Of a DNA stretch of 64,000 nt, positions 34,672 through 44,308 are shown one piece after another; positions within the stretch are counted from its first letter, which is position 1; each line of letters starts with the position of its first letter. The notes under the pieces are model-generated. The model was not told where the DNA came from, ran no database searches, and was given only the letters and a program-made list of their open reading frames with translations. The stretch covers positions 806,001 to 870,000 of the forward strand of contig NZ_FOYL01000004.1 in the NCBI RefSeq assembly GCF_900115955.1, given 5' to 3'. Source of the stretch: Lentzea waywayandensis. Lineage in GTDB: Bacteria; Actinomycetota; Actinomycetes; Mycobacteriales; Pseudonocardiaceae. A program made the position numbers and the translations under genes.

Positions 34672-35721
34672 ATGACCGTGACGGCCACAGCTCCACCGGC
34701 TGCAGACGAACGGCTGAGCAAACCCAGGGCGATGGATCAGCTGATCAAACGCCCGGAGATCGGCGCCATGCTCGGCGCACTGCTCGTGTTCCTGTTCTTC
34801 TCCGTGGTCACCGAGCAGTTCCTGAGCGTGGGTGGTGCGGCCACCTGGCTGGACGACGCCTCCATGCTCGGCATCATGGCGGTCGCGGTGGCGATGCTGA
34901 TGATCGGTGGCGAGTTCGACCTGTCCGCCGGCGTCATGACCGCGTCCACCGCGCTCGTCACGGCTCTCCTCGCCACCCAGCTGGGACTCAACGTCTGGCT
35001 GTCGCTACTGGTGTCGCTCGCCTTCGCACTGGTGGTGGGCGCGCTGAACGGCTGGCTCGTGATGCGCACGGGCCTGCCGAGCTTCATCGTGACGCTGGGC
35101 AGTTTCCTGGCGTTGCAGGGCCTCAACCTCGGCATCACGCGTCTGGTGACGGGCAGCGTGCAGGTGTCGGGCATGCGGGAGACGGCCGGCTACGAGTCGG
35201 CCGGGTTCCTGTTCGCCTCGACGTTCCAGATCGCCGGCGTGAGCTTCTACGTGTCGATCATCTGGTGGGTCCTGTTCACGGTCGTCGCGTCGACCGTGTT
35301 GATGCGCACCAAGTTCGGCAACTGGATCTTCGCGATCGGCGGTGCCGCGCAGAGTTCGCGCGCGGTCGGCGTGCCGGTCATGCGGTCGAAGATCCTGCTG
35401 TTCATGACGACGGCGTTCGCCGCGTGGCTCGTGGGTTCGATCAACATCCTGCGGTACGCGAGCGTGCAGGCGAACCAGGGCATCGGCCTGGAGTTCCAGT
35501 ACATCATCGCGGCGGTGATCGGCGGGTGCCTGCTCACCGGTGGCTTCGGTTCCGCGGTGGGTGCGGCGATCGGCGCGCTGATCTTCGGCATGGCCCGGCA
35601 GGGCATCGTCTACGCCGGCTGGAACAGCGACTGGTTCCAGCTGTTCCTCGGCGTGATGCTGCTGGCCGCCGTGCTGGTGAACAACATGCTGCGCCGCCGA
35701 GCGGAAAGGGTCAGGCGATGA
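34672..35721 (+). CDS. ABC transporter permease, RbsC type
   Basis: A 349-residue membrane protein of about 8-10 helices. Family marks include [42 protein letters not shown] and [21 protein letters not shown]. It forms the membrane channel of the inositol importer with the binding protein before it and the ATPase after it. Its stop overlaps the ATPase start as ATGA. Confidence 0.92.
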   Translation: MTVTATAPPAADERLSKPRAMDQLIKRPEIGAMLGALLVFLFFSVVTEQFLSVGGAATWLDDASMLGIMAVAVAMLMIGGEFDLSAGVMTASTALVTALLATQLGLNVWLSLLVSLAFALVVGALNGWLVMRTGLPSFIVTLGSFLALQGLNLGITRLVTGSVQVSGMRETAGYESAGFLFASTFQIAGVSFYVSIIWWVLFTVVASTVLMRTKFGNWIFAIGGAAQSSRAVGVPVMRSKILLFMTTAFAAWLVGSINILRYASVQANQGIGLEFQYIIAAVIGGCLLTGGFGSAVGAAIGALIFGMARQGIVYAGWNSDWFQLFLGVMLLAAVLVNNMLRRRAERVRR

Positions 35722-36488
35722 CGCCACTCATCGAGACCGAGAACATCGGCAAGACCTACGGCAGCGTCATCGCGCTCAGCGATGTGTCCACTGTGGTCAA
35801 CGCGGGTGAGGTCACCTGCGTGCTCGGCGACAACGGCGCCGGCAAGTCGACCCTGATCAAGATCCTGGCCGGTGTCCATCAGCACGACCAGGGCTCGTTC
35901 AAGGTCGAGGGCGAGGAGATCCGCTTCTCGTCGCCCCGCGAGGCGCTGGACCACGGCATCGCGACCGTGTACCAGGACCTCGCGGTGGTGCCGCTGATGT
36001 CGGTGTGGCGCAACTTCTTCCTGGGCTCGGAGCCGACGACGAAGTTCGGTTTCCTGGACCGCAAGAAGGGCAAGGAGATCACCAAGAAGGCGTTGTCCGA
36101 CATGGGCATCGACCTTCGGGACGTCGAACAGCCGGTCGGCACGCTGTCCGGTGGTGAACGGCAGTGCGTCGCCATCGCCCGCGCGGTGCACTTCGGTGCC
36201 AAGGTGCTGATCCTGGACGAGCCGACGGCCGCGTTGGGCGTCAAGCAGGCCGGTGTGGTGCTCAAGTACGTGGCCCAGGCACGTGATCGTGGCCTCGGCG
36301 TCGTGCTGATCACCCACAACCCGCACCACGCCTACCCGGTCGCCAACCGGTTCCTGCTGCTCAAGCGCGGTCGCGCGTTGGGCAGCTACGAGAAGGACGA
36401 GATCGACATCAACGAGCTGACGCGGCAGATGGCCGGCGGTGCCGAACTCGAAGCGCTGGAGCACGAGCTGCGGGGTGTCGAGGCGTGA
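35718..36488 (+). CDS. ABC transporter ATPase, single-domain RbsA/MglA relative
   Basis: A 256-residue ATPase with Walker [10 protein letters not shown], signature LSGGERQ, Walker [12 protein letters not shown] and switch His in VLITHNP. Ribose-type importers usually have a fused double ATPase of about 500 residues. This one has a single domain, so it should work as a homodimer. It starts at ATG 35718 inside the permease stop and overlaps iolC by GTGA. Confidence 0.92.
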   Translation: MTPLIETENIGKTYGSVIALSDVSTVVNAGEVTCVLGDNGAGKSTLIKILAGVHQHDQGSFKVEGEEIRFSSPREALDHGIATVYQDLAVVPLMSVWRNFFLGSEPTTKFGFLDRKKGKEITKKALSDMGIDLRDVEQPVGTLSGGERQCVAIARAVHFGAKVLILDEPTAALGVKQAGVVLKYVAQARDRGLGVVLITHNPHHAYPVANRFLLLKRGRALGSYEKDEIDINELTRQMAGGAELEALEHELRGVEA

Positions 36489-37417
36489 CGTCGCTCGAAG
36501 TGCTGACCGTGGGCCGGGTCGGGGTGGATCTGTACCCGGAGCAGTCCGGGGTGCCGCTGGCCCAGGTCAGCACCTTCGCCAAGTCGCTCGGCGGGACCGC
36601 GACCAACGTCGCGGTCGCCGCCGCGCGGCTCGGCCGTCGTGCCGGTGTGCTCACCAAGGTCGGCCCGGACGGCTTCGGCACCTACGTTCGCGAGGCGCTG
36701 GAAGGGTTCGGGGTGTCGTCGAAGTACGTCGGCACCTCGCCGGACCTGCTGACACCGGTGGTGTTCTGCGAGCTCAACCCGCCCGCGGACCCGCCGCTGC
36801 TGTTCTACCGGCTGCCGATCGCGCCGGACCTGACCATCGGCGAGGACGACGTGCCGTGGTCGCTCACGCGCGAAGTCCCGCTGCTGTGGGTCACCGGCAC
36901 CGGGGTTTCCGCCGAGCCTGCTCGCACGTCGCAGCGGATGATGCTGGCGAACCGGGCTCGCAGCGGGCACACCGTGCTGGACCTGGACTACCGGCCGATG
37001 TTCTGGCCGGACGTCGAGACCGCGCGCGCCGAGATCAGCTGGATGCTCGACCACGTGACCGTCGCCGTGGGCAACCGGACCGAGTGCGAGATCGCGGTCG
37101 GCACGTCCGATCCCGATCTCGCGGCTGACCGGCTGCTGGCGCGCGGAATCTCGTTGGCGCTGGTCAAGAAGGGTGCCGAGGGCGTTCTCGTGGCCACGCC
37201 AGAAGGTCGCTGGACGGTCGAGCCGAACCCGGTCGAGGTCGTCTGCGGGCTCGGCGCTGGTGACGCGTTCGGCGGCTCGGTGGTGCACGGCCTGCTGTCG
37301 GGCTGGGACCCGGTGAAGATCGCCCGCTACGCCAACGCGGCCGGCGCGATCGTCGCCTCCCGGCTGGCCTGCGCCGACGCGATGCCCGACCAGAAAGAGA
37401 TCGAGGAACTGCTGTGA
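36485..37417 (+). CDS. iolC: 5-dehydro-2-deoxygluconokinase (PfkB family)
   Basis: A 310-residue sugar kinase. [19 protein letters not shown] and [23 protein letters not shown] form the substrate site. The catalytic PfkB motif is [18 protein letters not shown]. It phosphorylates 2-deoxy-5-keto-gluconate before aldol cleavage. The start is GTG 36485, overlapping the ATPase stop. The next gene overlaps its stop in the same way. Confidence 0.92.
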   Translation: MTSLEVLTVGRVGVDLYPEQSGVPLAQVSTFAKSLGGTATNVAVAAARLGRRAGVLTKVGPDGFGTYVREALEGFGVSSKYVGTSPDLLTPVVFCELNPPADPPLLFYRLPIAPDLTIGEDDVPWSLTREVPLLWVTGTGVSAEPARTSQRMMLANRARSGHTVLDLDYRPMFWPDVETARAEISWMLDHVTVAVGNRTECEIAVGTSDPDLAADRLLARGISLALVKKGAEGVLVATPEGRWTVEPNPVEVVCGLGAGDAFGGSVVHGLLSGWDPVKIARYANAAGAIVASRLACADAMPDQKEIEELL

Positions 37418-38319
37418 TCACCGATGGCCAGTGGCGCGAACTGCTGTGGCGGCGGGCCGAGGATCCCGGCTCGATCAGGCGGGCCTACCAGGCGCGCAAG
37501 CGGCGCAACTCGTTGCTGAACGGCAAGTCCACGCTGTTCCTGGTCGCGGCGGACCACCCGGCGCGCGGTGCTCTCGGCGTCGGCGGCGACCCGCTGGCGA
37601 TGGCCGACCGGCGCTCGTTGCTGGCCCGGTTGCTGACAGCGCTGGCGAATCCCGAGGTCGACGGTGTGCTCGGCACGCCGGACGTGATCGAGGATCTCCT
37701 TCTGCTGGACGGCCTGAACGACCGCGTGGTCATCGGTTCGATGAACCGCGGTGGCCTCGCCGGCGCGGACTGGGAGATCGACGACAGGTTCACCGCGTAC
37801 GACGCGTCGTCCATCGCGACGTTCGGGCTCGACGGCGGCAAGATGCTGCTGCGCCTGGTCGACTCGGACCCCGGCACGATCCCGACGCTGGAAGGCTGCG
37901 CGCGGGCCGTCACCGAACTCGCCGAGCACGGCCTGATGGCCATGGTCGAACCGCTGCCGTACAAGCGTGATCACAACGACAAACTGGTGCTGCAGAAGGA
38001 CTCCGCAGCGCTCTCTCGTGCTTCCGCCGTCGCTGCGGGACTGGGCGCGACCTCCGCCTACACCTGGTTGAAGCTGCCCGCGCCGGAGGAACCGGAGATC
38101 GTGCTGGACACCACCGCGTTGCCCGCGCTGGTGCTCGGCGGTGTGCCGTCCGCGAACCCCCAGGACGACCTCGCGTCGTGGGGCCGATCGCTGGGCCACC
38201 CGACCGTGCGCGGCCTGGTCGTCGGCCGGGCGTTGCTCTACCCGCCGGACGGCGATGTCGCCGCCGCCGTGGCCGCCGCCGCCGAAATCCTCCGTACCGC
38301 GAAGGGGATCACGGAATGA
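37414..38319 (+). CDS. Class I aldolase-like barrel (Cgl0158/IolJ-equivalent)
   Basis: A 301-residue alpha/beta-barrel protein with FLVAADHPARGALGVGG, DGVLGTPDVIEDLLLL, GGKMLLRLVDSDPGTIPTLE and LMAMVEPLPYKR. It resembles the Cgl0158 family found in corynebacterial inositol clusters. By position between iolC and iolB it probably cleaves 2-deoxy-5-keto-gluconate 6-phosphate into dihydroxyacetone phosphate and malonate semialdehyde, replacing IolJ. The reaction is inferred from context. It starts at GTG 37414. Confidence 0.75.
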   Translation: MITDGQWRELLWRRAEDPGSIRRAYQARKRRNSLLNGKSTLFLVAADHPARGALGVGGDPLAMADRRSLLARLLTALANPEVDGVLGTPDVIEDLLLLDGLNDRVVIGSMNRGGLAGADWEIDDRFTAYDASSIATFGLDGGKMLLRLVDSDPGTIPTLEGCARAVTELAEHGLMAMVEPLPYKRDHNDKLVLQKDSAALSRASAVAAGLGATSAYTWLKLPAPEEPEIVLDTTALPALVLGGVPSANPQDDLASWGRSLGHPTVRGLVVGRALLYPPDGDVAAAVAAAAEILRTAKGITE

Positions 38320-39203
38320 CCCTGCACCGTCCACACGGGACTCTCTCGACCTCGACCGACGTCATCCACCTGACGCCGGAGGACGCGGGCTGGACGTACA
38401 CCGGTCTGCGCGTGCTGCGGATCGAGGCCGGCTGGGTGCGCACGATCGAGACCGGCGAGTTCGAGGCGTTCGTGCTGCCGCTCGCCGGGTCGCTGACGGT
38501 CGAGGTCGACGACGAGCGCTACGAGCTGCAGGGCCGTGACTCGGTCTTCACCCGCGTCACGGACTTCGCGTACGTGCCGCGCGACGCCTCGGTCAAACTG
38601 TCCTCTGTGGACGGCTGCGAGATCGCACTACCGATGGCGCGCTGCGAGAACCGACTGACGCCGAAGTACGGCCCGGCCGACGGCGTTCCCGTCGAGGTGC
38701 GCGGCTCCGGCAACGCCACCCGTCAGGTCACGAACTTCGGCGTGCCGGGCGTGTGGGACCACGCGGACAAGCTCAACGCGTGCGAGCTGATCACCCCGGA
38801 CGGCAACTGGTCCTCGTACCCGCCGCACAAGCACGACGAGTCCGAGCCGTGCGAGGTGAACAACGAGGAGATCTACTACTTCCGCATCGCCGACCGGGAC
38901 CAGGTCACCCCGTCCCGCACCGGCTTCGGCTTCCACCGCACGTACACCGACGACGGCACGATCGACGAGGACGTGACGGTGCGGGACGGCGACGTCTTCC
39001 TGATCCCGCGCGGCTACCACGGTCCGTGCGTCGCGGCGCCCGGATATCCCATGTACTACCTGAACGTTCTGGCCGGTCCTGGCGACGAGCGTTCGATGGC
39101 GTTCTGCGACGACCCGGCGCACACCTGGATCCGGGACAGCTGGGCGACCCAGGAGCTCGATTCCCGTTGTCCCGTAACGACTGCCGAGGGGCGGGTCAAG
39201 TGA
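38316..39203 (+). CDS. iolB: 5-deoxy-glucuronate isomerase
   Basis: A 295-residue double-cupin protein. The N-terminal half holds GEFEAFVLPLAGSLTVEVDDERYEL. The metal site in the second half is SSYPPHKHDE, with EEIYYFRI and IPRGYHGPCVAAPGYPMYYLNVLAGP. It converts 5-deoxy-glucuronate to 2-deoxy-5-keto-gluconate. The start is ATG 38316, overlapping the aldolase stop (ATGA); the stop overlaps iolD (GTGA). Confidence 0.95.
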   Translation: MTLHRPHGTLSTSTDVIHLTPEDAGWTYTGLRVLRIEAGWVRTIETGEFEAFVLPLAGSLTVEVDDERYELQGRDSVFTRVTDFAYVPRDASVKLSSVDGCEIALPMARCENRLTPKYGPADGVPVEVRGSGNATRQVTNFGVPGVWDHADKLNACELITPDGNWSSYPPHKHDESEPCEVNNEEIYYFRIADRDQVTPSRTGFGFHRTYTDDGTIDEDVTVRDGDVFLIPRGYHGPCVAAPGYPMYYLNVLAGPGDERSMAFCDDPAHTWIRDSWATQELDSRCPVTTAEGRVK

Positions 39204-41053
39204 AGCTCACGACCGCGCAGGCACTGGTCCGCTGGATGCTGGCCCAGCGCACCGAACTCTTCGACGGCACGCAGGCACCGCTGTTCCCCGGCGTGTTCGC
39301 GATCTTCGGCCACGGCAACGTCCTCGGCCTGGGCAACGCCCTGGAGGAGGTCCGCGACCGCATCCCGGTGTGGCGCGGCCACAACGAGCAGGGCATGGCC
39401 CTCGCCGCCGTCGGCATCGGCAAGGCCACCCACCGCCGCCAGGTGGGCGTCGCGACGTCGTCGATCGGCCCCGGCGCCCTGAACATGGTCACCGCGGCCG
39501 GCGTTGCCCACGCCAACCGCCTGCCTCTCCTGCTGCTGCCCGGCGACACCTTCACCGGCCGCGCCCCGGATCCCGTTCTCCAGCAGGTCGAGCACTTCCA
39601 CGACCCGACCGCCACGGTCAACGACGCGTTCCGCGCGGTCAGCCGCTACTTCGACCGGATCACCCGCCCCGAACAGCTGCTCTCCACGTTGCCGCAGGTG
39701 GCGCGCGTCCTGACCGACCCGGCCGACTGCGGCCCGGTCACCCTGGCGCTGCCGCAGGACGTCCAGGCCGAGTCCTACGACTTCCCCGACGCGCTGTTCG
39801 CTCCCGTCGTGCACCGCCCGCTGCGCCAACGCCCCGACCTGCTCGCGCTGGCCGAGGCGGCGTCGGCGATCCGCAAAGCCTCCCGTCCGCTGCTGGTCCT
39901 GGGCGGCGGCGTCCGCTACTCGGGCGCGGCGGGCCGGGCTCTGCGCTTCGCCGAACAGCACAACATCCCCGTCGTCGAGACCACCGCCGGCCGGACGCTG
40001 ATCCCGCACGAGCACCCGCTGCACGCCGGTCCGCTGGGCATCACCGGTTCGACCTCGGCCAACGTCCTGGCGGGCGAGGCCGACCTGGTCATCGCCGTGG
40101 GCACCCGCCTGCAGGACTTCACCACCGCGTCCTGGACCGTCTTCTCCCCGGACGCCCACCTGCTCTCCCTGAACGCGGCCCGCTTCGACGCCGTGAAGCA
40201 CGGCTCGTTCGCCCTGGTCGCCGACGCCGACGAGGGTCTGCGCGAACTCACCGACGTCCTGGGCTCCTGGCAGGCCCCGGCGGACTGGGCAGGCCGCGCC
40301 CAGACCGAACGCGCGAAGTGGGACGCCCACATCACCTCGCTGCGCACGCCGTCCACCGCTCTCCCGACGTACGCCCAGGTGGTCGGCGTCGTGAACGACG
40401 TCAGCGAGCCCACCGACTACGTCATGACGGCGTCCGGTGGTCTCCCCGGCGAACTGATCGGCGGCTGGCGCGCCACCGGCGAGTCCACAATGGACGTCGA
40501 GTACGGCTTCTCCTGCATGGGTTACGAACTGGCAGGGGCCTGGGGTGCCGCGATCGCCCACACCCAGGGCGTCGTCACCACGCTGCTCGGCGACGGCTCG
40601 TACCTGATGCTGAACTCCGAGCTCTTCTCGGCGGCTTTCGCGGGCCACGGTTTCGTGGCCGTCGTCTGCGACAACGACGGCTATGCCGTGATCCACCGCC
40701 TGCAGACGGGCCAGGGCGGCGCGGGCTTCAACAACTTCTACGCCGACTGCACGACCGGCCACTCCGAACCCCCGCGCACCGACTTCGCCGCGCACGCCTC
40801 GGCGATGGGCTGCGCGGTCTTCCCGGTCGACTCACTGGCCGATCTGGAAGGCGCTTACCGCAAGGCCCGTGAGGTCGCGGTCGCCGAGAAACGCCCTGCC
40901 GTCGTCGTGATCCGCACGCACCCGTCGTCGTGGACCGAGGCCGGAGCCTGGTGGGAGGTCGGCGTGCCGGAGGTCTCACACCGGTCCGAGATCGCTCAGG
41001 CCCGCGAAGAAGTGCTGGAAGGCAAGTCCAAACAGGTCCGTTATCTGAGCTGA
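39200..41053 (+). CDS. iolD: 3D-(3,5/4)-trihydroxycyclohexane-1,2-dione acylhydrolase
   Basis: A 617-residue thiamine-diphosphate enzyme that opens the inositol ring. N-terminal domain: FGHGNVLGLGNALEE and WRGHNEQGMALAAVGIGKA, with the ThDP Glu replaced by the family's NEQ context. The cofactor motif is LLGDGSYLMLNSELFSAAF with VVCDNDGYAVIHRLQ. It starts at GTG 39200 inside the iolB stop and is the last gene of the iol operon. Confidence 0.95.
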   Translation: MKLTTAQALVRWMLAQRTELFDGTQAPLFPGVFAIFGHGNVLGLGNALEEVRDRIPVWRGHNEQGMALAAVGIGKATHRRQVGVATSSIGPGALNMVTAAGVAHANRLPLLLLPGDTFTGRAPDPVLQQVEHFHDPTATVNDAFRAVSRYFDRITRPEQLLSTLPQVARVLTDPADCGPVTLALPQDVQAESYDFPDALFAPVVHRPLRQRPDLLALAEAASAIRKASRPLLVLGGGVRYSGAAGRALRFAEQHNIPVVETTAGRTLIPHEHPLHAGPLGITGSTSANVLAGEADLVIAVGTRLQDFTTASWTVFSPDAHLLSLNAARFDAVKHGSFALVADADEGLRELTDVLGSWQAPADWAGRAQTERAKWDAHITSLRTPSTALPTYAQVVGVVNDVSEPTDYVMTASGGLPGELIGGWRATGESTMDVEYGFSCMGYELAGAWGAAIAHTQGVVTTLLGDGSYLMLNSELFSAAFAGHGFVAVVCDNDGYAVIHRLQTGQGGAGFNNFYADCTTGHSEPPRTDFAAHASAMGCAVFPVDSLADLEGAYRKAREVAVAEKRPAVVVIRTHPSSWTEAGAWWEVGVPEVSHRSEIAQAREEVLEGKSKQVRYLS

Positions 41054-41060
41054 ACTCCAA

Positions 41061-41075
41061 CAGCGGATACCGCTG
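41061..41075 (+). terminator. Short hairpin after the iol operon
   Basis: CAGCGG-ATA-CCGCTG lies 8 bp after the iolD stop. The stem is only six base pairs and has no U tract, so it is a weak candidate for the end of the iol transcript. Confidence 0.35.
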
Positions 41076-41104
41076 GGCGCGTGCCGTCACGAGGATGACT
41101 CTCC

Positions 41105-41899
41105 GTGAGCAAGCGGATGTTCAGGCTCGGCGCGTTCGCCCTGGTAGCACTCGGCGTCGTCCTGGTGGTGCCGCAGACCGCTCCACGATCGGCGGCGCTG
41201 CTGCTCCTCGGCGGGGTGCTGATCGTCGCGGGTGGTGCGCTGGGCTGGTATCAGGTCAGGGACGGCCAGGTCGTCGACCGGTACCGCCGCGCCGTCGAGC
41301 ACCTCGGCAGTGACCAGGCCGAGGTCAGGCTCGGCGGGCTGCACGCGCTGGAGGAGATCGCGAAGGACTCGCCGAGGGGTCGGCAGCTCGTGGACGACAC
41401 CCTCGGGGACTTCCTGCGCGAGCGATCTCCCTGGACGGCCGCGGACCCGTCGTCGGCCCCTGGCAAGGGGTCGGACGTCGAGACGGCTCTGGCGATCCTC
41501 ACCCGGCGGCCCGGCGCGCAGATCGACCTGTCCCACGTCGATCTGCGCGGCGCCGACCTGGGCAAGCAGGTGCTCGCGGGAGCGGTGATCCGCCGGTCGA
41601 ACCTCGCCGGCGCCCGATTGATCGGAACGTGCCTGGACAGCTCCGTCCTCGACGCCACGGATCTTCGTGACGCGGATCTGCGAGGGGCCTCCCTGCGTGA
41701 GGCGTCGCTGCGGGTCGCCTGCCTCGAAGGTGCCGACCTCCGCGCCGCCGACCTGACGGACGCGGACCTGCGCGGCGCCGACATGCGAGCCGTCAACCTG
41801 GACAAGGCCGTCCTGACCGGGGCTCGCGTCAACCGCGGGACGCTGTGGCCGCCTGACTTCACGCCCGCCCGTGTCTCTGCGTCGCTGTTCAGTGACTGA
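41105..41899 (+). CDS. Membrane-anchored pentapeptide-repeat protein
   Basis: A 264-residue protein starting at GTG 41105. Two N-terminal membrane helices (FALVALGVVLVVP and ALLLLGGVLIVAGGALGW) are followed by a conserved helical region (YRRAVEHLGSDQAEVRLGGLHALEEIAKDSP). From about residue 140 there are A(D/N)LxG-type pentapeptide repeats (VDLRGADLGK ... ADLRAADLTDADLRGADMRAVNL). The repeats form a right-handed quadrilateral helix. This actinobacterial arrangement has no assigned function. Confidence 0.85.
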   Translation: MSKRMFRLGAFALVALGVVLVVPQTAPRSAALLLLGGVLIVAGGALGWYQVRDGQVVDRYRRAVEHLGSDQAEVRLGGLHALEEIAKDSPRGRQLVDDTLGDFLRERSPWTAADPSSAPGKGSDVETALAILTRRPGAQIDLSHVDLRGADLGKQVLAGAVIRRSNLAGARLIGTCLDSSVLDATDLRDADLRGASLREASLRVACLEGADLRAADLTDADLRGADMRAVNLDKAVLTGARVNRGTLWPPDFTPARVSASLFSD

Positions 41900-41983
41900 G
41901 ATGGCTCACATCCGGGAACAACACGCCAGGCACGCTCCCTTGAACGATTCGTAGCCCTACGAAACGTGCCAAGGGAGCTTCCC

Positions 41984-42979
41984 GTGAGCTTGCTGTTCTC
42001 CCCGCTGACCCTGCGCTCGGTCACCCTGCCCAACCGCATCGCGGTCAGCCCGATGTGCCAGTACTCGGTGACGAAGGAGGACGGCGTCCCGACCGAGTGG
42101 CACCTCGTCCACCTGGGCTCCCGCGCCGTCGGCGGCGCCGGGCTGGTCATCGCCGAGGCCACCGCCGTCGAGCCGCGCGGCCGGATCTCGCCGCAGGACG
42201 TCGGCATCTGGAACGACGAGCAGGTCGAGGCCTGGAAGCGGATCACCGCGTTCATCAAGGAGCACGGCTCGGTGCCCGGCATCCAGCTCGCTCACGCCGG
42301 CCGCAAGGCGATCGGTGACTGGGTGCCGGTGGCGCCCACCACCGAGCCGTTCCCCGGCGGTAACACGCCGGAGAAGCTCGACAACCACACTGGGATCGTG
42401 AAGGCCTTCGTCGATGGCGCGCTCAGGGCGATCGAGGCCGGCTTCGAGGTCCTGGAGATCCACGCCGCCCACGGCTACCTGCTGCACGAGTTCTACTCGC
42501 CGCTGACGAACGAGGGCAGCATCGAGGAACGCATCGCCCCGGCCGTCGAGGTCACGGCGGCGGTGCGTGCGGCGGTCGGCCCAGAGGTGCCGGTGATCGT
42601 GAGGATCAGCGGCTCCGACTGGGTCGACAACGGCTGGACCGCCGACGACAGCGTTGTGCTGGCAACGGCGCTCAAGGCCGCGGGTGCGGACCTGATCGAC
42701 GTGTCCAGCGGCGGCAACACCGCGCAGGCGGACATCCCGATCGGGCCCGGCTACCAGGTGCCGCTCGCCGAAGCGGTGCGACGCAAGGCAGACGTGCCCA
42801 CGGGTACGGTCGGCCTGATCACCGAAGCGAAGCAGGCCGAACAGATTCTGACGGACGGTTCCGCCGACCTGGTCCTGCTCGCACGCGAACTGCTCCGCGA
42901 CCCGTACTGGCCGCTGCACGCGGCACAGCAGCTGGGTGTGGAGATCCACGCGCCGAAGCAGTACGCCAGGGCGTTCTGA
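41984..42979 (+). CDS. Old Yellow Enzyme-family NADH:flavin oxidoreductase (YqjM type)
   Basis: A 331-residue FMN barrel enzyme starting at GTG 41984, after AAGGGAG. It keeps the thermophilic-like/YqjM Cys and Tyr in SPMCQYS, the FMN-contact QLAHAGRKA, and the catalytic pair in HAAHGYLLHEFYSPLTN. The usual RTDxYGGSxxNRxR segment after that point is shortened to EGSIEERIAP, which should change the capping loop. It reduces activated alkenes with NAD(P)H; the natural substrate is unknown. It converges on the DUF3073 gene. Confidence 0.9.
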   Translation: MSLLFSPLTLRSVTLPNRIAVSPMCQYSVTKEDGVPTEWHLVHLGSRAVGGAGLVIAEATAVEPRGRISPQDVGIWNDEQVEAWKRITAFIKEHGSVPGIQLAHAGRKAIGDWVPVAPTTEPFPGGNTPEKLDNHTGIVKAFVDGALRAIEAGFEVLEIHAAHGYLLHEFYSPLTNEGSIEERIAPAVEVTAAVRAAVGPEVPVIVRISGSDWVDNGWTADDSVVLATALKAAGADLIDVSSGGNTAQADIPIGPGYQVPLAEAVRRKADVPTGTVGLITEAKQAEQILTDGSADLVLLARELLRDPYWPLHAAQQLGVEIHAPKQYARAF

Positions 42980-42990
42980 AAGAGCCCTCA

Positions 42991-43039
42991 GAGTTCAAGG
43001 GCTGGGCGCCGGAGAACCGGCAACCCAACCCTTGAACTC
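42991..43039. terminator. Bidirectional nested-hairpin terminator
   Basis: A 16-bp stem with one mismatch (GAGTTCAAGGGCTGGG, 42991-43006, against 43024-43039) encloses a second small hairpin, GCCGG-AGAA-CCGGC (43008-43021). It sits between the OYE stop and the DUF3073 stop, which point at each other. Confidence 0.8.
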
Positions 43040-43051
43040 CGAAGGCTGAAT

Positions 43052-43240
43052 TCAGCGACGGTAGTCGTCGTAGTCGTCGTACGGGTCGTCGTGTGGCTCA
43101 TCGCCACCACTACTCCCGTTCGGCGACCTTTCATCAGTCGACAGCTCGCGCTGCAACGCAGCGAAGTCGGTCTCATGAGAGCTGTATTTGAGCTCCCTGG
43201 CGACCTTCGTCTGCTTGGCCTTAGCTCGGCCGCGCCCCAT
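43052..43240 (-). CDS. DUF3073 small protein
   Basis: A 62-residue protein starting at ATG 43240, with GAGGGGG seven bases upstream. It begins MGRGRAKAKQTKVARELKYS and ends in a very acidic Asp/Tyr tail (DDPYDDYDDYRR). This basic-head, acidic-tail layout is DUF3073, found across actinobacteria as a single-copy gene of unknown function, possibly nucleic-acid linked. A longer in-frame reading upstream has unrelated composition and is not used. Confidence 0.88.
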   Translation of the reverse strand: MGRGRAKAKQTKVARELKYSSHETDFAALQRELSTDERSPNGSSGGDEPHDDPYDDYDDYRR

Positions 43241-43413
43241 GGCTCGACCCCCTCGCACAGGGACGGGGGCGGCCGGGGGAACGGCGGCCCCACTCGTCTC
43301 GACAACTGATTCCTGGTAACTACCGTACCGTGCCGATGGGGTTCCTCGCGACGCGGTAGGCGTGACACGTACCGCCAAATCTCGCGGCCCCCCTCGCGTG
43401 GAAGGATGCACAC

Positions 43414-44274
43414 GTGCCCAGACCGTTCGTCGCCTACCTACGGGTGTACGAACCGTTATCGGTATTGGACGCACCGCTAGCTGCCAAGGTCGAAAAAGCC
43501 CTGGAAGCGGGCCCTGTCCCCCGGTCGGAGGTAGGTGACCGGGAACGGGAGCTGTGGTTGCGATCACAGTTGGGACAAAAGCTCCTCCCGGGCGAGTCCT
43601 TCGACGTGATGACGATCAGTCCGGCGGAGGTTCCGACCTCCGAAGCGGCCCGTGTCGGCCCGGGACCACTCGTCTGCCCGCTTGATCTCAGGGCAAGGTC
43701 CGCAGCCGCTCTGGTGGGCTTCCTGGCCACCGCGCCGCCGATCCTTCAGGACGCGGCCCTCGGCCTCTCGCCGGAAACGGTCCGGGCGCGCGCGTCCTCC
43801 GTGATGGCCGAACTCTCCGCGGGCGCGGTCCACGTGATCTCCACGACCTGGACGGTCCCGCTGCCGTGGTTCGCCCTCGTCGACCCCGCCCAGCGCCGCG
43901 TGGTGCTGGCCAGCGCCCAGGACGACCCGGAACGGCAGGTGTCTTGGCGCGTGGCCATGGCCGACGCCCGGCGACGGGTCGCGCGGGCGCTCAAGGTCGT
44001 GAAGGGCTCACTGGGCGAGGACGGGCCCGCCAAGATCCTCTCCGACACCGGCCGCTGGCTGGAGCACTTCCACCCGCACTCGGCCGTCGAGCTCGACTAC
44101 GGCGGCCTGGTGCAGCTGCTGGAGGACAAGGACCTGCTGGAGGACACCTCCGCGGCCGACGTGAACGCGATCGTGGACGCCCTCGAAGCGGAGGACGCCG
44201 AGGAGGTCGCGTTGCGCTACGAGACGCTGCGCGAGTTCTGGGGCGAGCTGGCCCGCAGAGAACGCCACGGCTGA
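43414..44274 (+). CDS. Conserved actinobacterial hypothetical protein
   Basis: A 286-residue soluble protein starting at GTG 43414 (MPRPFVAYLRVYEPLSVLDA). It has helical stretches and an acidic C-terminus (EAEDAEEVALRYETLREFWGELA). A mid-region reads VHVISTTWTVPLPWFALVDPAQR. I recognise it as a conserved single-copy actinobacterial family but know no function. It starts 173 bp from the divergent DUF3073 gene, a pairing that may be conserved. No signal, membrane or catalytic motif is apparent. Confidence 0.75.
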   Translation: MPRPFVAYLRVYEPLSVLDAPLAAKVEKALEAGPVPRSEVGDRERELWLRSQLGQKLLPGESFDVMTISPAEVPTSEAARVGPGPLVCPLDLRARSAAALVGFLATAPPILQDAALGLSPETVRARASSVMAELSAGAVHVISTTWTVPLPWFALVDPAQRRVVLASAQDDPERQVSWRVAMADARRRVARALKVVKGSLGEDGPAKILSDTGRWLEHFHPHSAVELDYGGLVQLLEDKDLLEDTSAADVNAIVDALEAEDAEEVALRYETLREFWGELARRERHG

Positions 44275-44308
44275 ATCAGCACGCAGTGTTAGTTCACGAG
44301 TAACCAGT

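Noticed and set aside
41984-42979. Frameshift or pseudogene in the Old Yellow Enzyme gene
   Set aside because: The frame is continuous and motifs on both sides of the short loop are intact, so a real loop deletion is more likely.
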